48,931 nucleotides of DNA, taken from contig JAJEAI010000155.1 in the NCBI GenBank assembly GCA_022824205.1, positions 1 to 48,931 on the forward strand, read 5' to 3'. How positions within the stretch are numbered: position 1 is the first letter of the stretch; every line of letters starts with the position of its first letter. A model generated the notes under the pieces. It was not told where the DNA came from. It made no database searches and saw only the letters and a list, made by a program, of their open reading frames with translations. This DNA comes from Candidatus Binatia bacterium (GTDB lineage: Bacteria > Desulfobacterota > Binatia > UBA9968 > JAJDTQ01). Shown here piece after piece: positions 47,416 to 48,931 of this stretch. The position numbers and the translations under genes were made by a program.

Positions 47416-48931
47416 TCACATCACGTCCTCCGCGATCCCCAGCGTGTGGTTGTCCGTCGTGCCGGCTCCTTCATCCACCGCCGTGACGCCGTACCGGAAG
47501 ACATAGGCGTTGTGGCCCGGCTCGCGCGCCTCGACCCGCACGTAGTACTCCCCCGCCTCCAGCGTCTTCCGTATTCGTTCGTCCATGGTGCCCGCTTCGG
47601 TGCCGCTGGCGAGGACGTTACCTTCGGCGTTCTCCAGCACAAGGTCGGCTGCCGCATCCAACCGCCGCAGACCCAGCAACACATTCCTCGGTTCACTCAG
47701 GGTGAAGCTGTAGTAGTCCATGACGTCACTGTCGCCGTTGACCTTGCCGTGGGGGAAACGCGGGCCGTTGAGCTGGGTGATGTCGCCGAGTTGCGTGGCG
47801 CCGTCCGGTATCGAATCGTTGTCCACGACGAGGTTCTTGCCGTATTCGATGTAGGCGATCGCGTTTACGGAGTCGTCCGATATGTGCTGCGAGAACATCC
47901 CCACCGTGTTGCCGCTGTGTGTGAGCGGGAAGTAGGACCGGTCATGCTCGCGGGAGATATCGGAGTTGCGGTACTCGAAGTCCGGATGGCCGAACAGCTC
48001 GGCGAGCGAATGGGTGCCGTACCTGCCGACGTAGGTGATGTCACCGTGGTCGTCGACGGTCATGCCCAGCGTCACCCAGCCCTTGCCCTCGTGGCCGCTT
48101 GGAGTGACCGCGATGTCGCCGCGTCCCGGGCCACGGATCTGGAGCAGTCCGTCGCGGTAAAAGATGCCCGGCCAGGTTCGCGCCTCGCCCCCAGAACTGT
48201 TTTCGTATAGCGCGGGCATCCGCAACGAAGTGTAGTCGCTACTTCGGGAACTGCCGAGATAGACCTGAGCGATCAGATAGGGATCATCTCCAGCGGTCCA
48301 GGCGAGTCTGGGAAAGAAAAAGTCATCCTGGATCTCCCAATCCCGTTCTCCATGCACGGGGTGATCGGCAGCGCCCGGATTCCTGTCGTACCAGGCCGAG
48401 GTCCTGTTGGCCGGGTTGAAGCGCAGCGCCGTGACTCCGTCGACCTCGGCGATCACGATTTCCTCGGGCGCTCCGCGTTGCGAACCTCCGAGTCCGAAGC
48501 CCCATCCTGCCCAGAGCATTCCGTAATCGAAACTCTTCAGGAGCCAGCGCGGATGAGAATAGTCCAGGATGCCGATCTGGATCCACTCTGGCTGAGAAAC
48601 GTCAGGGTTACCGATCGGGGTTCCCGTCACCGTGGGGCTGGTCGGTCGCGGTGTTACCTGCACCGTTTCGGTGACGGTGACGTTGACGGCGACGTCGGCA
48701 TGGAGGTTGCCGTCGCTCGCCCGGATCGTCAGCTCGTGGCCGGTCGTGCCCGACTCGTAGTCCTCGCCCGTGCCGGTGTAGAAGAGTTCGCCCGTTGCCG
48801 AGTCCACCTCGAACAGGCCGGCGTCGTTGCCCCCCTCGATGCCGTAGGTCACCGTCGAGGCTTCGGGGTCCGTCGCCGACACCGTGCCGAGCGCCACCCG
48901 GTCCGTGCTTCCGTCCGCGTTCTCGGCCAGC
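47416..48931 (-). CDS. Cadherin-like / pre-peptidase C-terminal surface protein (5' end beyond window)
   Basis: The frame is open to the window edge, so only the C-terminal 500 or so residues are seen. First comes a cadherin-type repeat (ALGTVSATDPEASTVTYGIE, then FEVDSATGELFYTGTGEDYE and LTIRASDGNLHADVAVNVTV). A Pro/Thr linker follows (TPRPTSPTVTGTPIGNP), then a central domain of about 230 residues rich in Trp/Tyr/Gly that I do not recognise. The protein ends with a PPC-like domain (DVMDYYSFTLSEPRNVLLGL, LEAGEYYVRVEAREPGHNAY). Likely a large secreted or surface-attached Ca-binding adhesin or hydrolase. It is convergent with the livF gene, with a 29-base gap. Confidence 0.8.
   Translation of the reverse strand, partial: LAENADGSTDRVALGTVSATDPEASTVTYGIEGGNDAGLFEVDSATGELFYTGTGEDYESGTTGHELTIRASDGNLHADVAVNVTVTETVQVTPRPTSPTVTGTPIGNPDVSQPEWIQIGILDYSHPRWLLKSFDYGMLWAGWGFGLGGSQRGAPEEIVIAEVDGVTALRFNPANRTSAWYDRNPGAADHPVHGERDWEIQDDFFFPRLAWTAGDDPYLIAQVYLGSSRSSDYTSLRMPALYENSSGGEARTWPGIFYRDGLLQIRGPGRGDIAVTPSGHEGKGWVTLGMTVDDHGDITYVGRYGTHSLAELFGHPDFEYRNSDISREHDRSYFPLTHSGNTVGMFSQHISDDSVNAIAYIEYGKNLVVDNDSIPDGATQLGDITQLNGPRFPHGKVNGDSDVMDYYSFTLSEPRNVLLGLRRLDAAADLVLENAEGNVLASGTEAGTMDERIRKTLEAGEYYVRVEAREPGHNAYVFRYGVTAVDEGAGTTDNHTLGIAEDVM

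Noticed and set aside
1-48931. tRNA, rRNA or riboswitch genes
   Set aside because: By eye I saw no cloverleaf with a GGTTCGAATCC-type arm and no conserved rRNA segment; a covariance-model search would be needed to exclude diverged cases.

Overview
The window is GC-rich bacterial DNA with a Gram-negative gene complement: an outer-membrane autotransporter, lipoprotein-type signals, a sigma-54-dependent phage-shock (psp) operon with its pspF activator, and a Liv-type ABC transporter. The many catabolic paralogues, scattered relics and abundance of short palindromic repeats suit a large-genome environmental or host-associated bacterium of the proteobacterial, Desulfobacterota or Tectomicrobia type. 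No rRNA, tRNA or ribosomal gene is present to fix the taxon, so this is inference.

Region by region. (1) 115-5038, minus strand: two bicupin gentisate-dioxygenase-like proteins around a 4,5-dihydroxyphthalate-decarboxylase-like protein, then an amidohydrolase. (2) 5039-7290: a 33-bp hairpin-forming tandem repeat, then a CmcJ/NvfI-type oxidoreductase translationally coupled to a RidA-like protein. (3) 7597-12915: a membrane-anchored LuxR regulator divergent from a subtilase autotransporter carrying a 267-residue Asp/Glu/Gly/Asn tract, and a TIGR02466-type putative oxygenase. (4) 13099-22439, plus strand: TctC-type binding protein, DapA-like aldolase, haem-oxygenase-like diiron protein, bicupin, UbiD, a second Pht5-like protein, a second UbiD and a GST. 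(5) 22440-25025: a scrapyard holding an integrase tail, an unknown gene, a SIR2/transposase/methyltransferase chimera and two small genes, bounded by inverted repeats. (6) 25025-28460: FAD oxidoreductase, a 5'-truncated alkylsulfatase, a GST relic and an intact GST. (7) 28466-31060: pspCBA facing pspF. (8) 31030-42478, minus strand: MFS permease, MOSC, MutY, ornithine-cyclodeaminase-like, retropepsin-like and TatD-like proteins, a third UbiD, the large subunit of a molybdenum hydroxylase and a second haem-oxygenase-like protein. (9) 42824-47386: complete five-gene Liv-type ABC importer. (10) 47416-end: 3' part of a cadherin/pre-peptidase-type surface protein.

Functionally, much of the window looks like an accessory catabolic region for aromatic or hydroxy-acid substrates: uptake (TctC-type, MFS, Liv), oxygenation (bicupins, diiron proteins, molybdenum hydroxylase) and non-oxidative decarboxylation (three UbiD, two Pht5-like, one ACMSD-like amidohydrolase). 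The substrates cannot be read from sequence. Overlaid on this are several families of non-coding mobile or palindromic repeats. One, a CTAG-ended MITE-like family, sits so close to genes that it supplies stop codons and part of a start codon.
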